Origin: Nesterenkonia sp. E16_10
GTDB lineage: Bacteria; Actinomycetota; Actinomycetes; Actinomycetales; Micrococcaceae
Direction of reading: 5' to 3'
Assembly: GCF_017347085.1 (NCBI RefSeq)
Contig: NZ_JADPSA010000003.1
Span: 1 to 36,103 of the forward strand
DNA length: 36,103 nt
Position 1 is the stretch's first letter. Each line of letters begins with the position of its first letter. The notes beneath the pieces are model-generated. The model was given only the letters and a program-made list of their open reading frames with translations, was not told where the DNA came from and made no database searches. This document shows, in pieces, positions 7,301 to 14,228 of this stretch. The position numbers and the translations under genes were made by a program.

Positions 7301-7582
7301 AAGCTGCGCCCGCTGGCGGGTCGGATCAAACGCCGGGCACGCGGCGCCGCAGCGCAGCGACTCGGACAGTTCAAGCGCACCCGCGTGGGGCGCCGTGCCG
7401 GGGCGATCTACCGGCGCACGCTCAAGCCTGCCTCAGATGACCAGGTGACGGCTCTGCGCGAGGTCTCTGCCGAGATCGAGCGGGTCCAGCGTCGCGAGGC
7501 CGGGCAGTGGGGCATCACCGCGGCGGAAGCCGCCTACGCGCTGGCGGTGGCGGATCGGCGCCGTTTCCCCGACGCTGAGTGA
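4355..7582 (+). CDS. large bifunctional glycosyltransferase (CgeB-like + GT2)
   Basis: A 1075-residue protein. Residues 1-130 are Ala/Pro-rich and low complexity, with a LAAP repeat near residues 90-104. Residues about 134-470 resemble the CgeB/YkvP-like GT-B family (DLRIGIICDRFLFDTYSGA, then FFAGSWMGRKYQKRARY and the late NRALELQAAGTLVLSSYNQG donor-site segment). Residues about 662-880 are a GT-A family 2 domain: LELSVIVPIYNNGNHLR, VLLIDDGSTD, and the metal-binding FVTYLDPDDEE near 753. The last 200 residues are helical and basic, perhaps for membrane or polymer contact. No signal peptide or membrane segment is clear. Such fusions commonly build teichoic-acid-like or capsular polymers. The GTG start follows a TANNNT motif by 6 bases; a later start within the low-complexity N-terminus is possible. 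Confidence 0.85.
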   Translation: MNLPDAASAQPSSTPSSAPAATPPIAEITTTATQAAEAHEHAAQELSSSAHHEQLWAPLARAHRERAADLRSRAELTAGEGQTATTAASLAAPLAAPLAAPLAARSAQDALAAARAAAATLPPAEPGVSRPPLDLRIGIICDRFLFDTYSGAATLVPITPENWQDHLEDVDLLLVAATWRGHDGVAWDNTSAEAPERRRLLIHTIIPAYRAVGAPPVYYGKEDPPDYRQFLDVARACDHIFTTAAEVIEDYRRDCPDAQSIEVLPFGVNPLLHSPIGSRSAPAEARELIFFAGSWMGRKYQKRARYAEWIFDGVLDAGRPLAIVDRWWAEVSAQLDSAHPMLSPNQLIPVKYWPYRTPAMDHHELMDLQRVVDVAVNLNSVVDSQTMFANRALELQAAGTLVLSSYNQGLNSYHPQVRIANSAADVEESLRGLDQEELRRAQGDGIREVFLGHHVSDLLTQVARTAGKPVQPQQELVVAVAETVTAELAQDMAAQSLAGLGSSGQGFSPVELLSWEQLGARAADPLAKPIDVLLPLSDQRRYAPHYAADHVAAFRYQSATITTKLTGTADATDVHAHQHRRGFEDLGLTAWWRPEAAALVTPAVLAASGQDARVYVLDHLGHASSAAIQASGLIPAALPHPGDDLSAVQAEVRRTAQDEQLELSVIVPIYNNGNHLRHKAFASLRRSPHFPRTQVLLIDDGSTDPVTVATVEELARTYTNVSAFRHGTGGSGSASRPRNTGLELTATEFVTYLDPDDEELEAGYHLLQQRLAEKPEADFALGTQVTWTNRHQVLPIHDWYSSIPERDGLCWPTRDSLREIRFRPASIEGIVARTEWLQGLGLTQPVGATGQDTFFFQQMLFYSRAYVPVDRPVYTYYGAVDTSIVNVVTPGYFRKYLILEAARASWLREVGLLQDYLDTRFEHFFVTWYLWKFSRVPVQDQPEAAEVLAEIAAFYVEDPETHAWQTPEALRFFGQHRLPSRKKLRPLAGRIKRRARGAAAQRLGQFKRTRVGRRAGAIYRRTLKPASDDQVTALREVSAEIERVQRREAGQWGITAAEAAYALAVADRRRFPDAE
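4622..4666 (+). repeat. 12-nt coding repeat (LAAP units)
   Basis: Near-identical 12-base units starting at 4622, 4634, 4646 and 4658 (the last incomplete) encode LAAP-LAAP-LAAP-LAA in the low-complexity N-terminus of the large glycosyltransferase. Such units can change copy number in frame by slippage. Confidence 0.75.
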
Positions 7583-7627
7583 GTGGGCGCGGCGGACTCC
7601 GATGTCAGGGGGCCGGGTGCTGCAGAG

Positions 7628-8293
7628 TCAGGGCCTCGGGATGGTACCTGTCTGTGGGGACCGCGTGACGCGGGGCGCCGTGAAATCGGAGTTGTCCACG
7701 ACGAAGCTGGCGCGTTCCCACGGGCACGCAGACTCGAAGTAGAGGCGCTGACCCTCGACGTACCGTCGCATCGAGGGGTGTTCTGGGTCCGGGTTGCTGC
7801 CGTTCCGAGTGGACATGCGCGCTGCGGTCTCGGTGAAAGGCACGTCTAAGAAGACCGACACGTCCCAGTGCGAGGCGAGCTCGTCACGGTGCAGAAACAT
7901 CCCCTCCAACACCACGAGGGCATCTGGTGGACCGTGAGCCGCTTCAGGTTTGACGTGTTGGTCCCTCGACGCATCGTAGGACGCGGATCTGTACCAGCCG
8001 TCCCCGGAGGGGCCTAGAGGCCGGAGTGCATATTCGTGCAAGGCGGCGTAGTCGTATGTGTCCTCCCAGAAGCCTTTCGGCGAGTGTCGGCCCTGAGCAT
8101 GCCTGACCGGGGAGAGATTCAAGAAGTCATCGGCGTGGATCAGGATCACCGGACGGTCGTCAATGGCGGCGGCGAGCCTGGCGGCGAAGCAGGTCTTGCC
8201 ACTCCCATCCACACCGTCCACAGCAACCATCCGACCGTTGGCCCCAAGGGCGCTGAGAATCCGCCCCGCCAGTGAACGCATAAAGATGTCCAT
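7628..8293 (-). CDS. uridine-kinase-like P-loop kinase
   Basis: A 221-residue protein of the uridine kinase/phosphoribulokinase family of P-loop NTPases. It has a Walker A motif GVDGSGKT at 27-34, then the strand VILIHADDFLN near 50-58 whose acidic residues normally bind the acceptor and metal, VVLEGMFLHRDEL near 127-139 (the Walker B-like strand), and DVSVFLDVPFTETAARM, with an Arg/Asp-rich lid. The start at 8293 has an AGAGGA site 7 bases upstream; an internal Met at 8281 is an alternative. It probably phosphorylates a nucleoside or another small molecule; the substrate cannot be read. It converges on the large glycosyltransferase gene and is followed upstream by a HAD hydrolase on the same strand, 48 bases away, perhaps co-transcribed. 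Confidence 0.75.
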   Translation of the reverse strand: MDIFMRSLAGRILSALGANGRMVAVDGVDGSGKTCFAARLAAAIDDRPVILIHADDFLNLSPVRHAQGRHSPKGFWEDTYDYAALHEYALRPLGPSGDGWYRSASYDASRDQHVKPEAAHGPPDALVVLEGMFLHRDELASHWDVSVFLDVPFTETAARMSTRNGSNPDPEHPSMRRYVEGQRLYFESACPWERASFVVDNSDFTAPRVTRSPQTGTIPRP

Positions 8294-8341
8294 AGCGTCA
8301 TCCTCTATGAAGAGCCTTCGCGCGTCCTGAGCAGGAAATCC

Positions 8342-9037
8342 TCAACGAGCGATCGTCGAATCAACGGCCAGTTGTGCATACACGGCTTCCGCAATGCCTC
8401 CGAGGTGATCCCCATCGCGACTCACCAGCAGACTACGCATGCCGCTGGCGTGGGCCCCCGCTGTATCTTGAACTGGATCATCCCCGACAAACAGGCACTC
8501 CGTAGGATCGACGCGCAATCGCTCTGCCAGCAGTCGAAACGCCTGGGCGTCAGGCTTCTGGACTCCGATTCCTTCAGAGATGCACACGACGTCGAACGCA
8601 CGGCCCAGCCCTGTCCGGCGAAGCTTGTCGAGCTGCTGCTCCTGTGACCCGTTGGACAACAGCCCAATGCCGTATCCGGACGCTCGCAGAGTCATCAGCA
8701 GCTCGAGACTCTCCGGGAAGGCGCGCCATTCGTCTCGATACGCGTTGAGGTAGAGCTCGAAGAGCTCGTCGAGCTCCGAGTCTGCAGTCGGCGGATCCAC
8801 CCCAAGAACCGGCAAGACGGTCCGAAGTCGTTCCCTTCGCTGCTCCTGGAAGCTGACCTGCCCGGACCGCCAGCGCTCAAACTGCGCCGCCTCGGCTGCG
8901 AACCAGACCGTGCAGGCGTGGGGAGACGGATCCAGACCCAGCTGGTGGATGAACCTGTCCACCGCGGATCCAGCCGATCCGCGGTGGTCAAAGAGGGTCC
9001 CATCGAGATCAAATCCGATCGCTTTCAACTCGCTCAT
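8342..9037 (-). CDS. HAD-superfamily hydrolase (phosphatase-like)
   Basis: A 231-residue protein with all four HAD motifs: motif I FDLDGTLFD (nucleophile Asp10 and acid Asp12), motif II LLSNGS, motif III Lys in QKPDAQAF, and motif IV FVGDDPVQD. A helical cap lies between motifs I and II, as in subfamily IA phosphatases such as YjjG or phosphoglycolate-type enzymes. The start ATG is preceded by AAGGTGAAGG; a TANNNT motif (TAAGGT) also lies only 5 bases upstream, so a leaderless transcript is possible. It shares the strand with the downstream kinase-like gene and diverges from a GNAT gene across an inverted repeat. The natural substrate is unknown. Confidence 0.85.
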   Translation of the reverse strand: MSELKAIGFDLDGTLFDHRGSAGSAVDRFIHQLGLDPSPHACTVWFAAEAAQFERWRSGQVSFQEQRRERLRTVLPVLGVDPPTADSELDELFELYLNAYRDEWRAFPESLELLMTLRASGYGIGLLSNGSQEQQLDKLRRTGLGRAFDVVCISEGIGVQKPDAQAFRLLAERLRVDPTECLFVGDDPVQDTAGAHASGMRSLLVSRDGDHLGGIAEAVYAQLAVDSTIAR

Positions 9038-9054
9038 CCTTCACCTTACAAACA

Positions 9055-9075
9055 TGGGTGACTCACTTTCACCCA
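9055..9075. promoter_or_regulatory. inverted repeat between divergent HAD and GNAT genes
   Basis: TGGGTGA (9055-9061) and TCACCCA (9069-9075) form a perfect 7-bp dyad with a 7-base spacer, centred 28 bases before the HAD start. The spacing of one helical turn between half-site centres suits a dimeric regulator; no regulator gene lies next to it. Confidence 0.4.
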
Positions 9076-9169
9076 ACCCTTCGGCCTGGTGCACTCGAGC
9101 GTGGTCGTCGACGCTGGCCGTGGTGTGCTCAATGCCGCGGCAGCTAGGGAGCAGATAACGTGGAGGCCC

Positions 9170-9682
9170 ATGATCGATCTACCAGTGTCACCGACCCTGA
9201 ATCCGCCATCTGGAACCGTGAAGACGTCGTACCTGATCGGCGAGCAGGCCGACATGGTGCATCGAGGTTCTGAGACGGCATGGCTGAGGGCCGCCAGCCG
9301 TGACTTCGATGCCTTCGTTGCCGAGAGGGTAGGTGTTCGCCCACGATGGGGTGTTCCCTCCGAACTGTTCTGGTACACCGCGAATGAGTACTACATCGGA
9401 TCGCTCGTGATCCGACACAAGCTCACCTCGGACGGAGCGGGTGGTCACATCGGATACCACGTAGTCCACCCTTGGCAGCGCCAAGGTCACGCGACTCGGA
9501 TGCTTCAGGAGGCGGCGGGTAGGTGCGCGGCCTTGGGCCTCGAACGGGCCCTGCTCACCGTCGCGCCAGACAACACCGCTTCGCTCGCCGTGGTCAGCCG
9601 CTGCGGCGGAGTCTCTAACGGCGTCAACCAGGAGGGCGAGCTCAGGTTCTGGATCGAGACGTCGGTGACTACCAATGGTTGA
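9170..9682 (+). CDS. GNAT-family N-acetyltransferase
   Basis: A predicted acetyl-CoA-dependent acyltransferase of 170 residues from this start. The core GNAT elements are visible in the C-terminal half: YIGSLVIRHKL (beta strands), GGHIGYHVVHPWQRQGHATRML with the Q/R-x-x-G-x-A loop that holds the acetyl-CoA pyrophosphate, and ALLTVAPDNTASLAVVSRCGG, the motif B helix after an Asn. It resembles the COG3981 group of predicted acetyltransferases. I chose the ATG at 9170 because GGAGG lies 3 bases before it and TAACGT (TANNNT) 8 bases before it; the frame stays open upstream to a GTG at 9089, which would add 27 residues of unlikely sequence. The substrate is unknown. Confidence 0.8.
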   Translation: MIDLPVSPTLNPPSGTVKTSYLIGEQADMVHRGSETAWLRAASRDFDAFVAERVGVRPRWGVPSELFWYTANEYYIGSLVIRHKLTSDGAGGHIGYHVVHPWQRQGHATRMLQEAAGRCAALGLERALLTVAPDNTASLAVVSRCGGVSNGVNQEGELRFWIETSVTTNG

Positions 9683-9726
9683 AACAGGGAGCACCCTCTC
9701 CCACCGGCCGAAAGGAACTCTGACCT

Positions 9727-9927
9727 ATGAGCCCAAGAACCCGCAATGACGGGACAGCCGTGTGGTGGTTCGTCGCTGCCGCGTTCGCCTTCAGCTCGAC
9801 CTCACTGTTCGCCTCCGAGATGCCCCTAGGGTTGCGGATCGCGATGATGGTCCTCGGGGCCGTGCTGCTGGTCGGGGGAATCATCACCTACCGCAAGGAA
9901 CGCAGGCCAGAGCCCCCGCGGGGTTGA
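9727..9927 (+). CDS. small two-helix membrane protein
   Basis: A 66-residue protein with a short charged N-terminus, a first hydrophobic helix (about 12-31, VWWFVAAAFAFSSTSLFAS), a second (about 36-54, LRIAMMVLGAVLLVGGIIT) and a basic, Pro-rich tail (YRKERRPEPPRG). The ATG is preceded by GAAAGGAA at proper spacing, which supports expression. I do not recognise a family. It lies 44 bases after the GNAT gene and could share its transcript. Confidence 0.65.
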   Translation: MSPRTRNDGTAVWWFVAAAFAFSSTSLFASEMPLGLRIAMMVLGAVLLVGGIITYRKERRPEPPRG

Positions 9928-9958
9928 CCCTCCACCCCTGATCCAGACTCCGGCACGC

Positions 9959-9972
9959 GTCCGCATGCGGAC
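9959..9972. repeat. 14-bp perfect palindrome between convergent genes
   Basis: GTCCGCATGCGGAC reads the same on both strands and lies between the stop codons of the small membrane protein and the GT2 gene. It can form a short hairpin for both directions, but there is no T-tract. Confidence 0.4.
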
Positions 9973-9982
9973 ACCAGTTGAG

Positions 9983-10903
9983 TCAGCGGCCGTATTCCTC
10001 GTAGCGGCGGCCGACGGCCGCCTGGAGCATGCCCAGGCCCTCGCGGTGGTAGACGCTGTCCACATACCGCACCGGCGCCCGCCGGAGTCGACGGGCCGTG
10101 GTCCGCGCCGCCCCGTAGCCGATGCGGACCAGCCCTTCGGCGCCGATCCGCAGCCGCAGCGCCGGGGTTGCCCGGTCCTGGTCGGCCCGACGGATGAGTT
10201 TGGTAGCGCGCACATGCCCGGCGCGGATCCCGCGCTGCCGCATCCAGGCGGGACTCAGCCGTTCGGCGGGCAGGTCTTCCTCGACCTGCGCCTCGGCACA
10301 CCACCAGGCTTGAGCTCCGGCTGCCTGCATCCGGCCGAAGAGGTCGGAGTCCTCACCGCCGATGAAGCTGAACGCCTCATCGAATCGATACCCGGCGCGG
10401 GTGAACCAGTGCGCCCGGACCAGCACGTTGTTCGTCGCCGCCCGGTGATTCCAGGGTCCGGTGGGAAAGTCGATGCGCCGGATGAAGCCGCTGGCCTGCA
10501 GCCAGGCCGGCGGGTTCTCCCCGAAGTGAGTGATCACCGGACCCGAGACGGTGTCGGCCCCGGAGGAGTTGGCGCAGTCGATCAGGGTCCGCAGCCAGTC
10601 CGGGGACGCGCGCTCGTCGTCGTCGAGGAAAAGCACCGCTTCGGCATCCGCCGGCACGGCCTCCACCGCGGCGTTGCGCGCGGCGGCGATCCCAGGGCGC
10701 GGTTCATGGATGTATCGCGCCCCCGGATACTGAGCGCGAACCTGAGCCTTGGCGTCGCCCTCGGGGCTGTTGTCCACCACGATCAGCTGCGGCAGCTCGC
10801 GCTCCCCCAGCTCCTGGGCGCGCAGTGAGCTGAGCAGCTGCCCCAGCGGGCCGGGCCGGCGGTAGGTGCAGACGCAGATATAGGCGTTGGCGGCGGTGAT
10901 CAC
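9983..10903 (-). CDS. GT2-family glycosyltransferase
   Basis: A 306-residue inverting glycosyltransferase with a GT-A fold. YICVCTYRRPGPLGQLLSSL opens the nucleotide-binding domain, followed by LPQLIVVDNSPEG, the conserved GIAAARNAAVEAV, and the metal-binding AVLFLDDDERASPDWL (about 91-106). Later GGEDSDLFGRMQAAG carries the ED catalytic-base motif. The C-terminal 70 residues are Arg-rich, suggesting membrane association. The GTG start overlaps the upstream GT4 stop as GTGA, so the two are translationally coupled. It is the last gene of an LCP-GT4-GT2 operon and probably helps build the polymer or glycan handled by that cluster; the sugar is unknown. Confidence 0.88.
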   Translation of the reverse strand: MITAANAYICVCTYRRPGPLGQLLSSLRAQELGERELPQLIVVDNSPEGDAKAQVRAQYPGARYIHEPRPGIAAARNAAVEAVPADAEAVLFLDDDERASPDWLRTLIDCANSSGADTVSGPVITHFGENPPAWLQASGFIRRIDFPTGPWNHRAATNNVLVRAHWFTRAGYRFDEAFSFIGGEDSDLFGRMQAAGAQAWWCAEAQVEEDLPAERLSPAWMRQRGIRAGHVRATKLIRRADQDRATPALRLRIGAEGLVRIGYGAARTTARRLRRAPVRYVDSVYHREGLGMLQAAVGRRYEEYGR

Positions 10904-12174
10904 CGGCCGGCTCCCCGGCCCTGCTCCCGCAGCAGCGTGCGCAGCAGGGCGGCGTAGCGGCGGCCCAGCCCCGGCAGGTCAGCGTATTCGGCGACCCAGT
11001 CGCGGCCGGTGGCATCCACCGGGGTGGAGTCCGGGTCGGCGGCGAGCTCGCTGAGCGTGGCCGCGATCGCTTCGGAGTCTCCGGAGAGGAAGCTGACGTT
11101 GCGTGCGTGGCCGAGCACCCAGGCGGCCTCTCCGGTGACCGCGGCGGTGATGTGCTTGCCCAGGCCCAGCAGCTCGAAGGTCTTCGAGGGCACGGTCCAG
11201 GCGAAGGAGGCCCAGTCGGTGCGCAGGCTGACCAGCGCGGTGTCGGCCCAGCGGTAGTGCTCCCAGATCTCCTCGCCGTGCACCGGATCGAAGAACTCCA
11301 CGGCGCCGCTGTCCAGGGCGCCGGACTCCTCCGCGACCTGGCGCAGCTGGTCCTTCTGGGTGCCGGAGCCGACCAGGCGGAGCTGCACGTCGAGTCCCCC
11401 GGAACGGGCGTGGTCCTGCTCGGCTGAGCTCTCCCGGGTGCGCGGGATCAGCGCCACGGCCGTGATGAGCCGCTCCAGGGCCTGGCTCTCGCCGTGATTG
11501 CCCAGGTAGGCGATGCGCAGCTCCCCAGGCTTGCGTGTCCGGTGCTCAAGCTGCGGCACCTGGTCCAGGGCGACGCCGTTGCTGATGGTCTCCACCCGGG
11601 AGACCCCGCGCTCGCGCAGCCGCTGACCGAAGCCCTCGGTGACGGTGACCACGAGTTCGGCGCGGCGCTGGACGCTGACCACGGCGGCTTCCATCAGCGT
11701 CCCCAGCGGGCCAGCCTTCACCCCGGCCTCGCGGGCAAGCTCGGGCCAGGCGTCGCGCATATCGACCACCAGCGGGACCCGGCGGGCCCGGCTGACCAGC
11801 CAGCCGGCACAGATGGTGGGCAGCGCCGGCACCGTGGCGACGACCAGATCCGGCTTCGGGGCGCCGAGCGCGCGGGGCACCATCAGCACCGCGGAGGCCA
11901 GGTCTGAGGCGAAGCGTCCGGCGCGGGAGTTCTGCAGCAGGATGTACGGGGTCCGGTGCAGCCGCTCCCCGGTGGGCCCCGGTGTGGCGCGCAGCCGGAA
12001 TCTGCCCTGGCCCCGCACCTCCTCCGGGGTGTGGTGGGAGTTCACCGCGGGGGTGACGACGTCGACCGCCCAGCCGTCCTGCCGCAGCGAACCCACCAGG
12101 CGTTCCCAGCGGCGCTGCGGGGCCGTGCGCTCCGGCCAATAACTATGCGTCAGCAGCTGAACCCGAGGGGTCAC
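10900..12174 (-). CDS. GT4-family glycosyltransferase
   Basis: A 424-residue GT-B enzyme. The N-terminus VQLLTHSYWPERTAPQRRWE is the acceptor-domain Rossmann strand plus the substrate loop of family 4 enzymes; LVVDMRDAWPEL and the early donor-domain strand ELRIAYLGNHGESQALERLI follow, then AVEFFDPVHGEEIWEHYRWAD, and SKTFELLGLGKHITA, the E-rich donor-binding region. It has no signal peptide. The start is GTG, overlapping the LCP stop (GTGA, 4 bases), and its own stop overlaps the GT2 start the same way. Its neighbours point to wall glycopolymer or exopolysaccharide assembly. The exact sugar and linkage cannot be read from sequence. Confidence 0.88.
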   Translation of the reverse strand: MTPRVQLLTHSYWPERTAPQRRWERLVGSLRQDGWAVDVVTPAVNSHHTPEEVRGQGRFRLRATPGPTGERLHRTPYILLQNSRAGRFASDLASAVLMVPRALGAPKPDLVVATVPALPTICAGWLVSRARRVPLVVDMRDAWPELAREAGVKAGPLGTLMEAAVVSVQRRAELVVTVTEGFGQRLRERGVSRVETISNGVALDQVPQLEHRTRKPGELRIAYLGNHGESQALERLITAVALIPRTRESSAEQDHARSGGLDVQLRLVGSGTQKDQLRQVAEESGALDSGAVEFFDPVHGEEIWEHYRWADTALVSLRTDWASFAWTVPSKTFELLGLGKHITAAVTGEAAWVLGHARNVSFLSGDSEAIAATLSELAADPDSTPVDATGRDWVAEYADLPGLGRRYAALLRTLLREQGRGAGR

Positions 12175-13361
12175 TGCTGCTCGTCCTGGGATTCTCGCAG
12201 CTCGATGTAGTCGATGAAGCCCTCCATGTTGTCGTTCTTCAGGGACCGTTGCAGCAGCTCGAGCATCTCCTCGTCCTTGAGGATCACCTGGGCACCGCTG
12301 GCGGTGGTGGCCATCTCCCCGGTGGGAATGGTGAACATCTCGATGTTCCCGGAGCGCAGGTCGCGCATCTCCAGCGCGTAGGCGGCGATGGTGTTGGCGT
12401 CGAGACCGTCATCCACACTGAGATAGGGGACGATGCCGTTGACCACATCCATCACCCGCTGGGGGTTGGTGAGGGTGTCGGCAGACAGCAGCTGATCGAC
12501 GATCCCGTTGATCACCAGCTGCTGGTTCTGCACCCGGCTGAAGTCCCCGTCGGCGAAGGACTTGCGCTCGCGGACGAACCGCAGCGCGTTGTCGCCTTCC
12601 AGGCGGATGGTGCCCTCGGGGTAGAACGCCGGGTTGTGCTGGCCGGCGGAGAAGGGCCGCGGGTTCTCCACGTAGACCCCGCCCAGGGCGCGGGTCAGGT
12701 CGGAGAATCCCTCGAAGTCGATGATCGCCACGTGGTCGATATGGGTGTTCAGCAGCTCTTCGACGGTGTCGACGACCAGCGGGTACCCGCCCACGCCCAG
12801 CGCGGAGTTGACCCGGCCCTGGCCTTCGCCGGGCACGTCCACCCAGAGGTCTCGCACGATGGACATGACGTAGACCCCGGACCGGTCGGCCGGGATGTGC
12901 ACGAACATCATGGTGTCGGAGCGTTCGGAGGCGTTGTCGCCGATCTCGCCGCGGTACTCCATGTCATTCTCGCCGCGGCTGTCGGAGCCCAGCAGCAGCA
13001 TGTTCACCGTGCCGTCCTCGGTGCGTCCGGCGGTGTCATCGCCCTCGAGGCCCAGGTCCAAGACGTTGCGCTGGTCGTCGAAAGTGGTGCGCAGCTGGTT
13101 GACGTAGAGCAGTCCGGCGCCCACCGCGACGACGAGCAGCACCGCCACGGCGATGAGACCGTTGCGGATCAGGCGGCGTCGTCGTGACCGGTCTTTGGGC
13201 GTGTTCTCCGCGGAGGCATCCTCGGCGCCGGAGACGCTGACGGTGGGTTCTTCGGCGTCGGCGGGGTTGGTCGACTTCGAGGCTGCCGCCGGTCCGGCCG
13301 GGAGCCTGGCGGCTCTGCGGGGTCGGTGCGGCCGTGGCTCGGGCGACTTCTTATCGGCCAC
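12171..13361 (-). CDS. LytR-CpsA-Psr (LCP) family protein
   Basis: A 396-residue membrane-anchored phosphotransferase of the type that attaches teichoic-acid-like or other glycopolymers to peptidoglycan. A basic, Pro/Ala-rich cytoplasmic head (1-65) precedes one transmembrane helix (about 68-90, GLIAVAVLLVVAVGAGLLYV). The LCP domain follows: MLLLGSDSRGE, RSDTMMFVHI, VMSIVRDLWVDVPG (conserved Arg and Asp), INS/NSALGVGGYPL, IDHVAIIDFEGF, and ALRFVRERKSFADGDFSRVQNQQ, which carries the conserved Arg residues that bind the pyrophosphate lipid. The GTG start has an AGGAGG site 5 bases upstream. It heads an operon with two glycosyltransferases through GTGA overlaps, so its substrate is probably the polymer made by them. 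Confidence 0.92.
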   Translation of the reverse strand: MADKKSPEPRPHRPRRAARLPAGPAAASKSTNPADAEEPTVSVSGAEDASAENTPKDRSRRRRLIRNGLIAVAVLLVVAVGAGLLYVNQLRTTFDDQRNVLDLGLEGDDTAGRTEDGTVNMLLLGSDSRGENDMEYRGEIGDNASERSDTMMFVHIPADRSGVYVMSIVRDLWVDVPGEGQGRVNSALGVGGYPLVVDTVEELLNTHIDHVAIIDFEGFSDLTRALGGVYVENPRPFSAGQHNPAFYPEGTIRLEGDNALRFVRERKSFADGDFSRVQNQQLVINGIVDQLLSADTLTNPQRVMDVVNGIVPYLSVDDGLDANTIAAYALEMRDLRSGNIEMFTIPTGEMATTASGAQVILKDEEMLELLQRSLKNDNMEGFIDYIELRESQDEQQ

Positions 13362-13460
13362 AGACCCTCCTCTACGCGTTCGTCGATCCGATTCATGCTA
13401 GCCCACCGATCTGGGCACTCCCGCATCGACGCTGTTCAGGGAGCTCCCGGCGAAGTACCG

Positions 13461-14228
13461 CTAGGTGGCGTCCCAGAGACGTCGGTAGTACTCGATCCGG
13501 TGCGCCTCGGGCTCGATCCCGTAGGCGCTCCAGAACGTCGCCTCGTCGTAGCCGGAGAAGTTCCAGGCCAGGGACATCGACATCACCGCGAGATCGGCCC
13601 ACCGATCCGCCACCCCGTGACGACCCAGATCCACGTGGGCCAGGAACGAGCCGTCGGCGGCCAGCAGCGTATTCGGGGCGCAGGGGTCGCCCTGACACAG
13701 CACAAGACGATCCAGGCTCGGCGCATCCCCGGGCGGCTCCGCCGCGAGCCCCGCCGTGCGCAGCCGATGCTCCACGCCCCAGTCGAAGGGGCAGTCCTGC
13801 GGGTCCAGGTCATGCAGCCGGCGCAGCCCGGTGCCGAGGGCCCGCAGCGCGAGATCGGGATCGGCCTTCCACCGCGGGGCCACGGCCGACTCGCCGGGCA
13901 GCGCTCGGGTGAGCAGCACCTCCTCGGGGCCTTCCAGGATCAGGTCCACCACGGTCGGGGCGGGGTGGCGTCCCTGGATCCAGGCCAGCCGCTCGGCCTC
14001 CTGGGTGAGCGATTCCCCGACGGCGTCGGGGTTCCATTTGGCGTAGAAGTCGATCGGAGCCGCGACACCGCCGCTGGCGACGGAGAACGTCAGACCGCGG
14101 GCCCCGTTGCGCCAGATCGGGCTGAGCCGGGCGGCGCCCAGGCCGAGTGCCTCCAGCGATCGCTGCAGCAGCACCGGCACCGGGGTGTCGGCCGGCGGCG
14201 TCCCGGTGAGAGCCGAGGGCAGGATCAT
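13461..14228 (-). CDS. aminoglycoside phosphotransferase-like kinase
   Basis: A 255-residue small-molecule kinase of the APH(3')-like fold. The nucleotide-binding Lys is in FYAKWNP (Lys64). The catalytic loop reads LVLCQGDPCAPNTLL with Asp181; the usual His before Gly-Asp is Gln here. The metal-binding segment is LAHVDLGRHGVADRWADLA with Asp200. The start at 14228 overlaps the mutM stop as ATGA, which fixes it against a longer open frame. It is the last gene of the DUF177-rpmF-rnc-mutM block and would be translated with mutM. Whether it phosphorylates a drug, a sugar or a metabolite cannot be said; the family name alone is not evidence of resistance. Confidence 0.8.
   Translation of the reverse strand: MILPSALTGTPPADTPVPVLLQRSLEALGLGAARLSPIWRNGARGLTFSVASGGVAAPIDFYAKWNPDAVGESLTQEAERLAWIQGRHPAPTVVDLILEGPEEVLLTRALPGESAVAPRWKADPDLALRALGTGLRRLHDLDPQDCPFDWGVEHRLRTAGLAAEPPGDAPSLDRLVLCQGDPCAPNTLLAADGSFLAHVDLGRHGVADRWADLAVMSMSLAWNFSGYDEATFWSAYGIEPEAHRIEYYRRLWDAT

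Noticed and set aside
9089-9169. 27-residue N-terminal extension of the GNAT protein from a GTG at 9089
   Set aside because: No ribosome site, composition unlike the rest, and GGAGG plus a -10-like motif lie just before the ATG at 9170.
13461-14228. Aminoglycoside resistance gene
   Set aside because: Only the kinase fold supports this; the gene is coupled to mutM in a housekeeping block and no resistance or mobile context is present.
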